DNA from: Aureivirga marina
GTDB taxonomy: Bacteria; Bacteroidota; Bacteroidia; Flavobacteriales; Flavobacteriaceae
Length of the DNA: 64,000 nucleotides
NCBI RefSeq assembly: GCF_015767265.1
Contig: NZ_JADPIB010000006.1
Location: 62,001-126,000, forward strand
Reading direction: 5' to 3'
In this document: in pieces, positions 25,484-34,315 of the stretch
Numbering within the stretch: position 1 is the stretch's first letter
Layout: each line of letters starts with the position of its first letter
The notes under the pieces: model-generated
Database searches by the model: none
What the model was told of the DNA's origin: nothing
What the model saw: the letters and a program-made list of their open reading frames with translations, nothing else
Made by a program: the position numbers and the translations under genes

Positions 25484-25504
25484 AATCAAAGCGATTTTAT
25501 AAAT

Positions 25505-25717
25505 TTTCAGGAGCTTCCCTTTTTCTTCCGTAAAAACTACAGAAAAAGGTCGGGCTCTTCGTTACAAGTTTTTCCTTATCAAAAAAGAAATTCTAAAGCA
25601 CATGTGGGCTTCTTAGGTCGCCTCCGTTGCCAAACAATTTCTAAATTTTGAAAAAGAAAAAAGCTTTCCACTACGATCCCTAAGCCAAACCTCATCTGGT
25701 GCCTGAGCGAAGTCGAA
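25505..25717. repeat. Dispersed intergenic repeat region with hairpin and REP-like end
   Basis: Within the 463-bp gap 25484-25946 there is GC-richer non-coding sequence. CCTTTTTCT (25518-25526) and AGAAAAAGG (25541-25549) form a 9-bp stem, flanked by GAGCTTCCC and TCGGGCTCTTCG. Similar blocks (GGAGCTTTCCC ... TCGGGCT) are scattered in many Flavobacteriaceae genomes from general experience. At 25703-25717 the 15-mer CTGAGCGAAGTCGAA recurs on the opposite strand at 44097-44111. Confidence 0.5.
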
Positions 25718-25946
25718 AATATTCTTATTTTTCTTCATTATAAAAAATAAAATTCAACAATATTTTTTGCTTTTAAATAAAGAACCTTTTATTTTTGAGC
25801 ATCTAACACTTTTTTTAAATATTTTTTTCACAAAGTACATATATTATGAAACAGATGTTTTTGGAATGATTTCTTTAAAAAATGTAAACAGAATTCTAGT
25901 TATACACAAATTGCTAACCATACAAATAACATGTATACCGAATAAA

Positions 25947-26228
25947 ATGAATAAACTTTTAAAAACTATATTAATTACATTTAATATTATAACACTTGGA
26001 GTTGCTATATATTGGTTAATAACAGAAAAAAGCCCTGAACCTCTTATTGTGATGATTAGTCAAATTTTAGTTCTAATTACTCTAATTTTTGAATCAAAAA
26101 TATCAAATATTGGTATTTCAAAAGTATCAAAATCAAAAGTTGATATAGATGTTAAGTCTACTGACAATAGTAATATTAATATTTCAGATATTAAGGATGA
26201 TTCAGAAATTAAAGTAAGGAGAAGATAA
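25947..26228 (+). CDS. Two-helix membrane protein paired with NACHT NTPase
   Basis: A 93-residue protein. The frame is open further upstream, but the ATG at 25947 (MNKLLKTILITFN) is preferred, as the preceding 60 codons have no family-like features. Two transmembrane helices (about 5-24 and 32-48) are followed by a polar tail rich in alternating beta-prone residues (VDIDVK...SNINISDIKD...EIKV). The stop is directly adjacent to the ATG of the NACHT gene. Its tail shares a short motif with the NACHT N-terminus. It may be a membrane effector released or nucleated by the NACHT protein. That role is an inference. Confidence 0.6.
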   Translation: MNKLLKTILITFNIITLGVAIYWLITEKSPEPLIVMISQILVLITLIFESKISNIGISKVSKSKVDIDVKSTDNSNINISDIKDDSEIKVRRR

Positions 26229-29200
26229 ATGGGTAATTTTTTGAGAAATTTATTTATAGGTGACAAAATTGAAGTAAAAAATATAAATCAACAATCTAAA
26301 GTTGAGATTACTAAAATTGAAAATGTAAATATTAATTCAAGTGAAGATTTTCAGAAACTACTTTTTCAAAATAAAGTTGAAAAAACAGATTTAACTCAAA
26401 AGGATATTCAAATACTTATTGGAAATATTGAAAATGAAAAAGATATAATCCAAAGGGAAATTTTTAAATCAAATAAAAATCAAAACAAATTATTAAGTTC
26501 TTTTATAGGAAAAACAGTTCTGGATGATACATTGGAAAAATGTATTTCAACTGAAAATAAAATAATTTTATTAGGAAATCCAGGACTAGGGAAAACTACT
26601 GAATTAAAAAAATTAGCAATAAATTTAATAAATGATAAAGATAATGAGTTGATTCCTGTTTATAGGAATTTAAAAAATTTTACATCAAGCGATCATATCG
26701 AATCATCTGTATTATTCAAAAATTGGGAATCATATAAAAATCTGATATTTATTTTCGATGGAATTGATGAAATTCAAAATATTCAAGACTTCAATTCAAA
26801 ACTTGAAACGTTCATTTATTATTTAGACACTAACGAAATTGAGTTTAAATTCATTTTGAGTTGTCGAACAAATGTTTATGAAAGCTTAATTAAAAACATT
26901 TCAGATTTCAAGGTTTACTATTTAAGAGATCTATATTACAATGAAAGTATAAAGTTATTAAAGCTAAAATGTGGAAGTAGTATTATCGATAAACTTTCAT
27001 TTGATAATACATTTATAGAATTTTTAAAAAATCCTTTTCAAGTAAATATATTAGCTGACTATATAAAAGAAAATCAGAAATTACCATTCAATTCCTCTGA
27101 ATTATGGGAGAATTATATAAACATAAGATTAAAACATGATGACAATCATAAATTAATAAAGAAAAGTTTAAATATTCCACTTATTAAAAGGCTTTCAATA
27201 AAAACTTCTTTAATAAATGAATTAATGCAAAGAAATACAATTTCAAATGAAGAATTATTTGAGATTGCAAATTCTAATTCTTTAGACTTTAAAAACTTTA
27301 AAAACAACCCTTTAATTGATAAAAACAAGGAAACAGAAGAATATTTTTTTGAACATAGAAATATTCAAGAGTATTTTGCAGCAAAAGCTATTTCAGAAAG
27401 AAGTATAAATGAAATATTAAATTTCATACAAATTGAAGATTTGGGTAAAACACACCCTTCTCTTTTTAATACTATTACTTTTCTTATTAATTTACTAGAT
27501 AATAATTCAGATACATACAAAGGATTGGTTAATTGGTTAATTGAAAATGAACTTGAATTATTATTTAAAGCAGATTATAATAGAATCGATTTAGAAATAA
27601 AAATTAAAGTTTTTCAAACTTATTTTAAAAATGAGTGTGTCGAAAAAACTTTATGGATTAATACAAATAGAACATTTGAAATAAAAGAAATAGCACAATT
27701 TGGTAATTGTTTCGAAAATTACAAATTCTTATTTAATATAGTTTCCAACAGTACTGATTATCATATAAGAGCTACAATTTCTGCAATAAGTCTTCTTTCT
27801 TTTTTTAATATCCCTGAAGATTCTTTATCTGATTTAAAAAAGTTATTATTTGAAAAATTAAATGACGAAAATTTACACATTTCTATAAAATCTGAAATAT
27901 TATATTTAATTAAAAATCAAAATATAACTAATGAAGACGAAACGTATTTAGAATCCATTTTTAAGCTTTTTAAAAACGAAACTCACAAAGATCTAAACTA
28001 CAAACTATTACTTTTATTAAGTGAAAATGACAATATTGATTCGTTCTATGTTTATTTAAAAGAAGAATTTTTAAGAGCACATAAAATTAAAGAGAGGCTT
28101 ATACCTGATGAAACTATTAGAGGAAATCAAATCCTCACGAATGAATTAATTTTAAAATTAACATCTGCAGACAATTTTTTAGAGGTTGCTAAATATTTTT
28201 TTAATAATAGTTCTACTATTTATAAAAGTGATGATTATTTACAAAAAGTTATTTCAAAAATGTCAGGTTTTATTAGACAAGAACCTCAATTTATTTATAA
28301 TATTTTTGACAACGTAATTGATAAAAATGATTATAATCTCCATAATGAATTATTATCAATTTTAATAATTGAAAGTGACACTATTAAAACAGCAATAATT
28401 CACTTAATAAATAATCATGAATTTGAAAAAGTAGATTATTTTATAGCAGAAATAATTACAGAAACAGAAATAATTACTTTAGTAAATATATTAATTGAAA
28501 AAGATATTTCAGATGATAAAATTGAGCGTTTCAGAAATTTTATTATCAATCTAAACAATAGAAAATTAGGTGTAAAATTTGAAAAATTAATAAAACGAAA
28601 AGGAATTAAATTTAAAGAACCTGCATTCACAGAAAGAGAAATAAAAAGAATCAAAAAGAAATATGAAAAAGGACTTCAAGATAATTTGAATATTCTTTTT
28701 AAGAAAAGAAGATTATTAAAAAGAATAAAGAAGGTATTTAGAAAAAATGGTCCAGAAATTAGAAAAAAAGAATTTTACAAAATTTCACAAAATTGGTACA
28801 AAGAAAATGGTCATGGAAATATAATTGAGACATCTTTAAATCTTGTTCAAACTCTTTTATATGAATATCCAAATGAATCAATTTCATATGACATTATAAA
28901 AAAAAATCTTGAGAATGATTACTTAATTTTTAATAAAATCAGAGATGTTATAACTAAATATGAAAAGGATGAAAGATCATTTAAAGTTTCAAAAAGGCAA
29001 GTAAATATTATTGAAAAATGGTGTTTATTAAAGTGTTCACAAATTGACTTTGATAATATTGTCATAATTTCCAAACCAAACACATTTCATTATGGTCAAA
29101 ATTATAAATTAATTGACTTAATCTTTTTCTTTCAAAAAAAGTTTAAATTTAGTTTTCCTCAAAATTTCCTCGTCAACTATATACAATACTATGAATTTGA

Positions 29201-30035
29201 CAGAAGTTATGAAGTCGATGAAAGTTTTTTAAGATTCAAAGAATTAATTAATAATGAAACATTATTTAATAATAAAATAATTCATAACATTAATAATGAA
29301 AAATTAACAAGTTTTGCTCTTTCCAAACATATCGATTACGCTTTAAATAATAATTTAGAAGCTACTTTCCCAAAAATAAGAAGTTTATTCATTAGCTCTG
29401 ATTCAACTTCTAATGATATTAGAAAAATCAAAAAATACATTGAACTAACTGGTGATCAAATATTATTACTTGATTGTTGTAAAGCTTTTAAAAAATATAA
29501 ATTTTGGTCAATAATTAGTATAATGATTGAAAAGAACTTATATATAGAATTTTGTAGAAAATCGGCTATTGACTATTTAAAAACTGGAAAAGAATTACAT
29601 CGTCATGAAGCAATAAATATATTATTCGAGCTTAATGACCATAGTGTTATTGATTTTTTAATTGAATTATTAGAAAAGAAAAATGTACCATCATTAATGA
29701 GAACTAAATACTTAAATTACAACGTAATTAAAAATTTTGATAATTTAGAAAAACTTATCAAATTAATATTTAATAATAATTTTGATGATATCGAATCTGG
29801 TATATACAGAGAATTTTTAATTAATTATATCGCAAATATTTCTACTTCTAAAGAAAAGTTTAATAATGTAAAATCAATACTTGACAAAAGAAAAGAAGAA
29901 TTAGAAGAAAATAATGAAGATTTGTATTCTATCAATTCAATGATCGATAAATGTAAAAATAGTTATCTAAATTCAAATTCAAGACCTTATAAATTTAAAG
30001 ATGCTCTTATAGAAACAGAAAAACTGCTATCTTGA
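26229..30035 (+). CDS. NACHT-domain NTPase, putative bacterial NLR-like defence protein
   Basis: A 1268-residue STAND NTPase. Residues 1-90 are a variable N-terminal part with a beta-prone motif (SKVEITKIEN at 23-32). The NACHT core follows: Walker A GNPGLGKTT (116-124), Walker B LIFIFDGIDEI (172-182), sensor SCRTN (211-215), and the FEHRNIQEYFAAKAIS motif (374-389) typical of NACHT winged-helix ends. The remaining 850 residues are helical and HEAT-like, fitting a target-sensing domain. Codons are strongly A/T-biased with many ATA and AAT. Bacterial NACHT proteins are known phage-defence sensors. The coupled 2-TM gene makes this a two-gene cassette. Confidence 0.85.
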   Translation: MGNFLRNLFIGDKIEVKNINQQSKVEITKIENVNINSSEDFQKLLFQNKVEKTDLTQKDIQILIGNIENEKDIIQREIFKSNKNQNKLLSSFIGKTVLDDTLEKCISTENKIILLGNPGLGKTTELKKLAINLINDKDNELIPVYRNLKNFTSSDHIESSVLFKNWESYKNLIFIFDGIDEIQNIQDFNSKLETFIYYLDTNEIEFKFILSCRTNVYESLIKNISDFKVYYLRDLYYNESIKLLKLKCGSSIIDKLSFDNTFIEFLKNPFQVNILADYIKENQKLPFNSSELWENYINIRLKHDDNHKLIKKSLNIPLIKRLSIKTSLINELMQRNTISNEELFEIANSNSLDFKNFKNNPLIDKNKETEEYFFEHRNIQEYFAAKAISERSINEILNFIQIEDLGKTHPSLFNTITFLINLLDNNSDTYKGLVNWLIENELELLFKADYNRIDLEIKIKVFQTYFKNECVEKTLWINTNRTFEIKEIAQFGNCFENYKFLFNIVSNSTDYHIRATISAISLLSFFNIPEDSLSDLKKLLFEKLNDENLHISIKSEILYLIKNQNITNEDETYLESIFKLFKNETHKDLNYKLLLLLSENDNIDSFYVYLKEEFLRAHKIKERLIPDETIRGNQILTNELILKLTSADNFLEVAKYFFNNSSTIYKSDDYLQKVISKMSGFIRQEPQFIYNIFDNVIDKNDYNLHNELLSILIIESDTIKTAIIHLINNHEFEKVDYFIAEIITETEIITLVNILIEKDISDDKIERFRNFIINLNNRKLGVKFEKLIKRKGIKFKEPAFTEREIKRIKKKYEKGLQDNLNILFKKRRLLKRIKKVFRKNGPEIRKKEFYKISQNWYKENGHGNIIETSLNLVQTLLYEYPNESISYDIIKKNLENDYLIFNKIRDVITKYEKDERSFKVSKRQVNIIEKWCLLKCSQIDFDNIVIISKPNTFHYGQNYKLIDLIFFFQKKFKFSFPQNFLVNYIQYYEFDRSYEVDESFLRFKELINNETLFNNKIIHNINNEKLTSFALSKHIDYALNNNLEATFPKIRSLFISSDSTSNDIRKIKKYIELTGDQILLLDCCKAFKKYKFWSIISIMIEKNLYIEFCRKSAIDYLKTGKELHRHEAINILFELNDHSVIDFLIELLEKKNVPSLMRTKYLNYNVIKNFDNLEKLIKLIFNNNFDDIESGIYREFLINYIANISTSKEKFNNVKSILDKRKEELEENNEDLYSINSMIDKCKNSYLNSNSRPYKFKDALIETEKLLS

Positions 30036-30216
30036 CCTTCATCATGATAAAACATATTTTGTAGGGAAAATTAAAAATATTTCAGAGAATGATGTAGAAT
30101 TAGAATTGTTGAATGAAAATGCTCAATGGGTTAGAACTGAAAAAATAAATATTGATAAAATAACTTATATAGGTTTTGCATCAAGCTATGAAAAAAGTTT
30201 ACTTGATAGAATATAA
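30031..30216 (+). pseudogene. 3' remnant of a gene interrupted next to the NACHT cassette
   Basis: Right after the NACHT stop another frame reads LDLHHDKTYFVGKIKNIS, continues ENDVELELLNENAQWVRTEK and ends SSYEKSLLDRI before a TAA. It has no start codon and an in-frame stop at 30010. The pattern of a short beta-barrel-like domain ending in ITYIGFASSYEKSL is protein-like, and similar C-termini are known in small hypothetical Bacteroidota proteins. It looks like the tail of a gene truncated when the NACHT cassette arrived. Confidence 0.55.
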
Positions 30217-30324
30217 AATTCCTCACTTAGCGAATTTCTATAATAAAAAATCAGTTTTTGTATAAGACATTATTACGTTTAAAGTCTTATGAAAAATTTT
30301 ATTTCAGCTAAAACACACCCCTAG

Positions 30325-30340
30325 CCCCTCTCAAGAGGGG
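30325..30340. repeat. Dispersed palindrome CCCCTCT-CA-AGAGGGG
   Basis: A perfect 7-bp-arm palindrome in a GC-rich island (ACACCCCTAGCCCCTCTCAA) within the otherwise AT-rich 349-bp gap 30217-30565. This resembles the CCCCTAGCCCC...GGGG repeats common between genes in Flavobacteriaceae. Nothing else was seen in this gap. Confidence 0.55.
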
Positions 30341-30565
30341 AGCTTGACAATCTTGGTACAAATTTTTGATTTTTTCTCAACTTTTTAAAACCTCAGATTA
30401 AGAAAAAAATTTCATTTAAAAACTCCTCTATATTTGATTTATTTCCATCAAAATAGTAGTTTTAGCCAAAATTAAGGTTTCGTTAAAGAAAAAATTGAAA
30501 AAATTTTGTACCAAACAGAATAACAATTGAAAATGAATTAATACACCTTTTTAAACATATAATTA

Positions 30566-31015
30566 ATGAAAAATAAAGAAATTATATTATTACTAGCTTC
30601 TATCTTATTATTGAGCTGTAATTCTGATAGAAATAATCTTGAAATAATACAAAAATTAGAAAAAGAAAGAGACTCCTTAAAAACAATTATTGACACATTA
30701 AACACAAAATATATTTTTGATAATGCTTCTATTAGATTAATTGTAGATAAAGACTCCATAGAAAAAATTGGAAGTGAATACAAAGGGGAGTTTGTATTTG
30801 TTGGATACAACGAAAAATCTATAGTAAAATTCCATACTGGTAAAAAAGATTCGCTTTTGAAATTAAACGATAATGGAGGTTATGACTTTAAAGGAAAAGT
30901 TGAAAATCCTGATAAAATTAAGTTGATGTTGGAATTTCATCATTATAAAAAGGATATTGGTCAATATTTTGGAGCTAGTGTAGTTTCTTTTGAAAAAATA
31001 AATATCGATAAATAA
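30566..31015 (+). CDS. Hypothetical lipoprotein with coiled coil
   Basis: A 149-residue lipoprotein with lipobox LLSC (Cys about 18), a short coiled coil (LEIIQKLEKERDSLKTIIDT) and then a beta-rich domain of about 95 residues containing YKGEFVFVGYNEKSIVKF. The arrangement resembles the extracytoplasmic beta domains linked by coiled coils in some gliding-motility components, but similarity is too weak for a family call. Confidence 0.6.
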   Translation: MKNKEIILLLASILLLSCNSDRNNLEIIQKLEKERDSLKTIIDTLNTKYIFDNASIRLIVDKDSIEKIGSEYKGEFVFVGYNEKSIVKFHTGKKDSLLKLNDNGGYDFKGKVENPDKIKLMLEFHHYKKDIGQYFGASVVSFEKINIDK

Positions 31016-31211
31016 AAACAACCTACAACAATAGAAACTAAAACCTTATTGTCATAATATTTAAAAATCACTGTTTGATAATTTTAAAACTCTACAATAT
31101 TTAAATTTTTACATTCTCAAGATTTAATGAAAATTCCAATTAGCATCATAAATACAAAAAAATAATTAAGCGCGATTTACAAAATAGCACTAGAAAGAGA
31201 ATTTTACATTT

Positions 31212-31219
31212 TACCTTTG
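31212..31219 (+). promoter_or_regulatory. -7 promoter element of the AraC/VOC pair
   Basis: TACCTTTG matches TAnnTTTG and lies 25 bp before the GTG start at 31245. Confidence 0.45.
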
Positions 31220-31244
31220 GCATTAAATCAAAAAATAAAACTAA

Positions 31245-32060
31245 GTGAATCCAAAAATATTTAAACCAAACAGTGATTTAGCAAACTTTGTGAAATGTTT
31301 TTGGACATTGGAAAGTTCTATAGAAGAAACTCCTAAAAGAAACACAATTGTTCCAGATGGAACCATGAAAATGATTTTTCATTATGGCGATTTATATTGG
31401 CATCATCCTGAAAATGGAAACAGCTTTTTACAACCAAGAAGTTTTTTAATCGGTCAATTAACTAAACCTTATGTTGTTGAACCTACTGGAAAAACAGGAA
31501 CTTTTATCATTAGATTTCATCCAAATGGATTTTTACCTTTTACAAATATTCCTTTAAAAGAAATGGAAAATAAACCTATCCCTTTAAAAGAATTGTTTAG
31601 TGAAAAAGGAGTAAAATTAGAGCAAGAAATTTTAGATGCCCAAACTACAAGTCAACGAATAAATATTGCGGAAACTTTTTTACTTGAATTATTAAAAAGT
31701 AAAGAAGTAAAAGATCGAATTATAAGTTCTACGATAGAAATTATTTCAAAGCACAAAGGACAACTTACTGTTAATGAACTTTCAAAACAAGTTAATTCAA
31801 ATCGTAGAATGTTAGCTCGTAAGTTTTCATCGGATGTTGGATTAAGTCCAAAACAACTCTCAAAGATTGTAAGATTACAAAATTCACTAAAATCATTATT
31901 ACAAAAAGAAAAAACATCATTGACTAATTTGGCTTACGAAAATGAATATTTTGACCAAGCTCATTTTATCAAAGACTTTAAAGAATTTACAGGAATTACA
32001 CCAAAAGAATTTTACGGAGAAGATTTAAAAATGTCTTTAATTTTTGATTCTAAAAAATAG
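31245..32060 (+). CDS. AraC family regulator with DUF6597-type sensor domain
   Basis: A 271-residue regulator starting with GTG. The N-terminal domain begins NPKIFKPNSDLANFVKCFW and includes TIVPDGTMKMIFHYGD and FLIGQLTKPYVVEPTGKTG, the pattern of the DUF6597 sensor domain. The C-terminal HTH_18 domain covers about 165-258 (LTVNELSKQVNSNRRMLARK, then YFDQAHFIKDFKEFTGITPK). Such regulators are often placed beside a VOC or DinB gene; here a VOC gene follows 70 bp later, which is its likely target. Confidence 0.88.
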   Translation: MNPKIFKPNSDLANFVKCFWTLESSIEETPKRNTIVPDGTMKMIFHYGDLYWHHPENGNSFLQPRSFLIGQLTKPYVVEPTGKTGTFIIRFHPNGFLPFTNIPLKEMENKPIPLKELFSEKGVKLEQEILDAQTTSQRINIAETFLLELLKSKEVKDRIISSTIEIISKHKGQLTVNELSKQVNSNRRMLARKFSSDVGLSPKQLSKIVRLQNSLKSLLQKEKTSLTNLAYENEYFDQAHFIKDFKEFTGITPKEFYGEDLKMSLIFDSKK

Positions 32061-32130
32061 CGCTGTCCCATTTTTACAATTTTAGATACAGGTCAAACTT
32101 CAACTTTGTATAAATTTAAATTTTATCAAA

Positions 32131-32505
32131 ATGAATACTATAAATCCTGTTTGTTGGTTTGACATTAATGTATCCAACTTAGAACGAGCTAAGAAATTTT
32201 ATGAAATTGTTTTTGACATAAAGCTAACTGATTTACCTATTGAATGGGGAAAACAATCTACATTTCCTTTTGAAAACAATGGAACGAATGCAACAGGAGC
32301 TCTTGTTGAAAAAGAAAACTATGTTGCTCATGAAAATAATACTGTAGTGTATTTTACTTCTAATGATTGTATTACTGAGGAAAATAGAGTGGAAAAAGCA
32401 GGTGGAAAAATTATTAAGTTCAAAGCACCAATTGGAGAATTTGGATTTGTATCTATTTTACAAGATACAGAAGGAAATACAATTGGACTGCATTCAAAAG
32501 AGTAA
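32131..32505 (+). CDS. VOC family (glyoxalase-like) protein
   Basis: A 124-residue protein with the paired beta-alpha-beta modules of the vicinal oxygen chelate fold: CWFDINVSNLERAKKFYEIVF at the start and GEFGFVSILQDTEGNTIGLHS at the end. Metal ligands are probably only partly conserved. Members include glyoxalases, dioxygenases and antibiotic-binding proteins; substrate cannot be read from the sequence. It is downstream of the AraC gene. Confidence 0.85.
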   Translation: MNTINPVCWFDINVSNLERAKKFYEIVFDIKLTDLPIEWGKQSTFPFENNGTNATGALVEKENYVAHENNTVVYFTSNDCITEENRVEKAGGKIIKFKAPIGEFGFVSILQDTEGNTIGLHSKE

Positions 32506-32743
32506 ACTAATGCGCAAAAGCGATTTAAGTGGAAACTTGAATTGCTTTTGTGTTTAATTAAGATTTTTGAATTTACAAAAAAACGTTAAATCTGAAAATT
32601 CTGTTTTTAAAAATTAATTTCTCTTCTATATTTGCGCATCTATTGCTCTGAAATTCTATTTTCAAACAAAATATTTTGATGTAGATATTGATGAAAAAAA
32701 TTGCGTTATAAATTTTAGAATTTGAAATATTAAAAAGAAAAAG

Positions 32744-32986
32744 ATGAAAAAAACACGAAAAATATTAATTGTTATTTTAACTTTAATAATATTAACAACA
32801 GTCTATTTTGTTTTGGATAGATATCTATTTAATCCAAACATAAAAGGAATTAGTATAATTGATCTTAAGGATATTTTATCATTTATAATAGCTCCATTAT
32901 TATTTGCTCTTTTAATCTTACAATTGTTAATCAACAATCGCAAAAAAATAATCCAGAACGATCTTCATGATAAACAAGTTCTTTAA
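32744..32986 (+). CDS. Small two-helix membrane protein
   Basis: An 80-residue protein with two transmembrane helices (about 7-27 and 46-66) joined by a short loop, and a basic tail (NNRKKIIQNDLHDKQVL). No family is recognised. The upstream region shares a promoter block with the DUF3592-like gene at 20776. It converges with the next gene, overlapping at the stop codons by 4 bp. Confidence 0.55.
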   Translation: MKKTRKILIVILTLIILTTVYFVLDRYLFNPNIKGISIIDLKDILSFIIAPLLFALLILQLLINNRKKIIQNDLHDKQVL

Positions 32987-33213
32987 ATCTTTCTTTTTTC
33001 GAATTGTTTTTTCCATTTATAAATCTGAAACAAATGAATTACGGAAAACAACAATCCAGAAATTATCAGTGGTATTGCTGGTTTTAAAATTCCATAAATA
33101 ATATAGGAAATACAAGAGACGATATGCCATAAACGAAATGAAAGCATCTTTTTTTTCGAAATGGCATATAATCCTGTTGCGATTGCTAAATAGGCAAAAC
33201 TATCAATCATCAA
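32983..33213 (-). CDS. Small membrane protein resembling YgjV/CBU_0592-like domains
   Basis: A 76-residue protein with three hydrophobic segments (about 4-18, 27-43 and 47-64) and a basic tail. The pattern FAYLAIATGLYAISKKKMLS with HIVSCISYIIYG is similar to small YgjV/CBU_0592-like membrane proteins. It overlaps the GNAT gene by 11 bp and belongs to the MarR-GNAT operon. Function unknown. Confidence 0.5.
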   Translation of the reverse strand: MMIDSFAYLAIATGLYAISKKKMLSFRLWHIVSCISYIIYGILKPAIPLIISGLLFSVIHLFQIYKWKKQFEKRKI

Positions 33214-33691
33214 GCAAACTTTTATACATAATATAGGTATCTACAAAACCAAATTCTGGATGCTTAAATCCTTTTGGAGTTGTACCTATAATTTCAAAAC
33301 CATACTTTTTCCAAACTGCAACAGCAACTTTGTTTGTACTTACCACAATATTAAACTGCATCGCTATAAATCCGATTTCTTTTGCCAAAGCCAAAGAATG
33401 TTCACAAAGCTTCTTCCCGATTCCTTTTCCTTGTGCTTCCGGATGCACGATATAACCCGCATTTGCAATATGACTTCCTAAATCTATTTGATTTGGTTTA
33501 ACAAAATAAGAACCTAAAATTTCTTCATTTTCTTCATAAACATAGGTATACATATAAGTTGCAAACCAATGTTTTTGCAAATCTTCTTTGGGTGTATTTT
33601 TATAGAAAACATGTGTATCTTCTGTTTGAATTACTGCATGAAATATTTTCCATACAGCATTTAAATCTTCTAAAGTTGCCTTTCTAATCAT
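33203..33691 (-). CDS. GNAT family N-acetyltransferase
   Basis: A 162-residue acetyltransferase. The acetyl-CoA loop is visible as VHPEAQGKGIGKKLCEHSLA (about 85-104), followed by the helix and NKVAVAVWKKYGFEIIGTTP typical of the fold. GNAT proteins acetylate small molecules or protein amino groups. It overlaps the MarR gene by 8 bp and the next small gene by 11 bp. A MarR-controlled acetyltransferase is often a response to a toxic amine or antibiotic, but the substrate is not evident. Confidence 0.87.
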   Translation of the reverse strand: MIRKATLEDLNAVWKIFHAVIQTEDTHVFYKNTPKEDLQKHWFATYMYTYVYEENEEILGSYFVKPNQIDLGSHIANAGYIVHPEAQGKGIGKKLCEHSLALAKEIGFIAMQFNIVVSTNKVAVAVWKKYGFEIIGTTPKGFKHPEFGFVDTYIMYKSLLDD

Positions 33692-34169
33692 CTTGTAAAT
33701 TCTTTAAAACTCTTTGTTTGTAATTCATTTTGGAAATCTGATTTTCTATTTCGTCCAATTGTTCTAAAATAGTTTCGTTTCCTTCCAAAATTTCCATAAT
33801 CGATTTTCGTCCTGCCTCCCACACTTTCTCCAATTTTGGCAAATTCTCCTTTGCCTTGGCAGAAAGCTGTAATAATTGTTTTCTACTATCCGTTGCGTCT
33901 TTGGTAGAAATCAAATATTCTTTTTGCTTCATTTTGTTGATGATTTTAATCACCGCAGGTTGCGAAATCTGAAAAGCATCTGCAATTTCTGTCATGGTTA
34001 AAGTGTCTTTTTCTTTAAACATCATAAAAATCAAATGCCAATTCGGATCAATATCCAATTCTAATTCTTTATACAAATCTTTTGCATTATAAAGCATATT
34101 ATCACTGATTCGCTTTAATCTTGCTGTAAATGCCAAATACTTTAATTCTCTGAAAATATCGTTTTCCAT
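33684..34169 (-). CDS. MarR family transcriptional regulator
   Basis: A 161-residue winged-helix regulator with DNA-binding helix in LTMTEIADAFQISQPAVIKI (about 56-75) and wing region EYLISTKDATDSRKQLLQLS. It is the first gene of a three-gene operon with GNAT and a small membrane protein. Two palindromic sites in its promoter suggest direct autoregulation. Confidence 0.9.
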   Translation of the reverse strand: MENDIFRELKYLAFTARLKRISDNMLYNAKDLYKELELDIDPNWHLIFMMFKEKDTLTMTEIADAFQISQPAVIKIINKMKQKEYLISTKDATDSRKQLLQLSAKAKENLPKLEKVWEAGRKSIMEILEGNETILEQLDEIENQISKMNYKQRVLKNLQDD

Positions 34170-34181
34170 TTTTAATTTACT

Positions 34182-34223
34182 TAACTAGTTATGCAAATAT
34201 ATAAAATTTTAGGTAACTGGTTA
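34182..34223 (-). promoter_or_regulatory. MarR operon promoter flanked by paired operators
   Basis: TAACTAGTTA (34182-34191, perfect palindrome) and TAACTGGTTA (34214-34223) lie 32 bp apart, about three helical turns, on each side of the -7 element TATATTTG (minus strand, 34201-34194). Binding by MarR would cover both the -33 region and the transcription start. Confidence 0.72.
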
Positions 34224-34315
34224 TGTTTTTTAAACTTTTTAAAATAATAAGTAATTATATTTATTTGTCACAGAACTAATTCAAAAAATTTTCTATACAT
34301 CATAAATAAATTACA

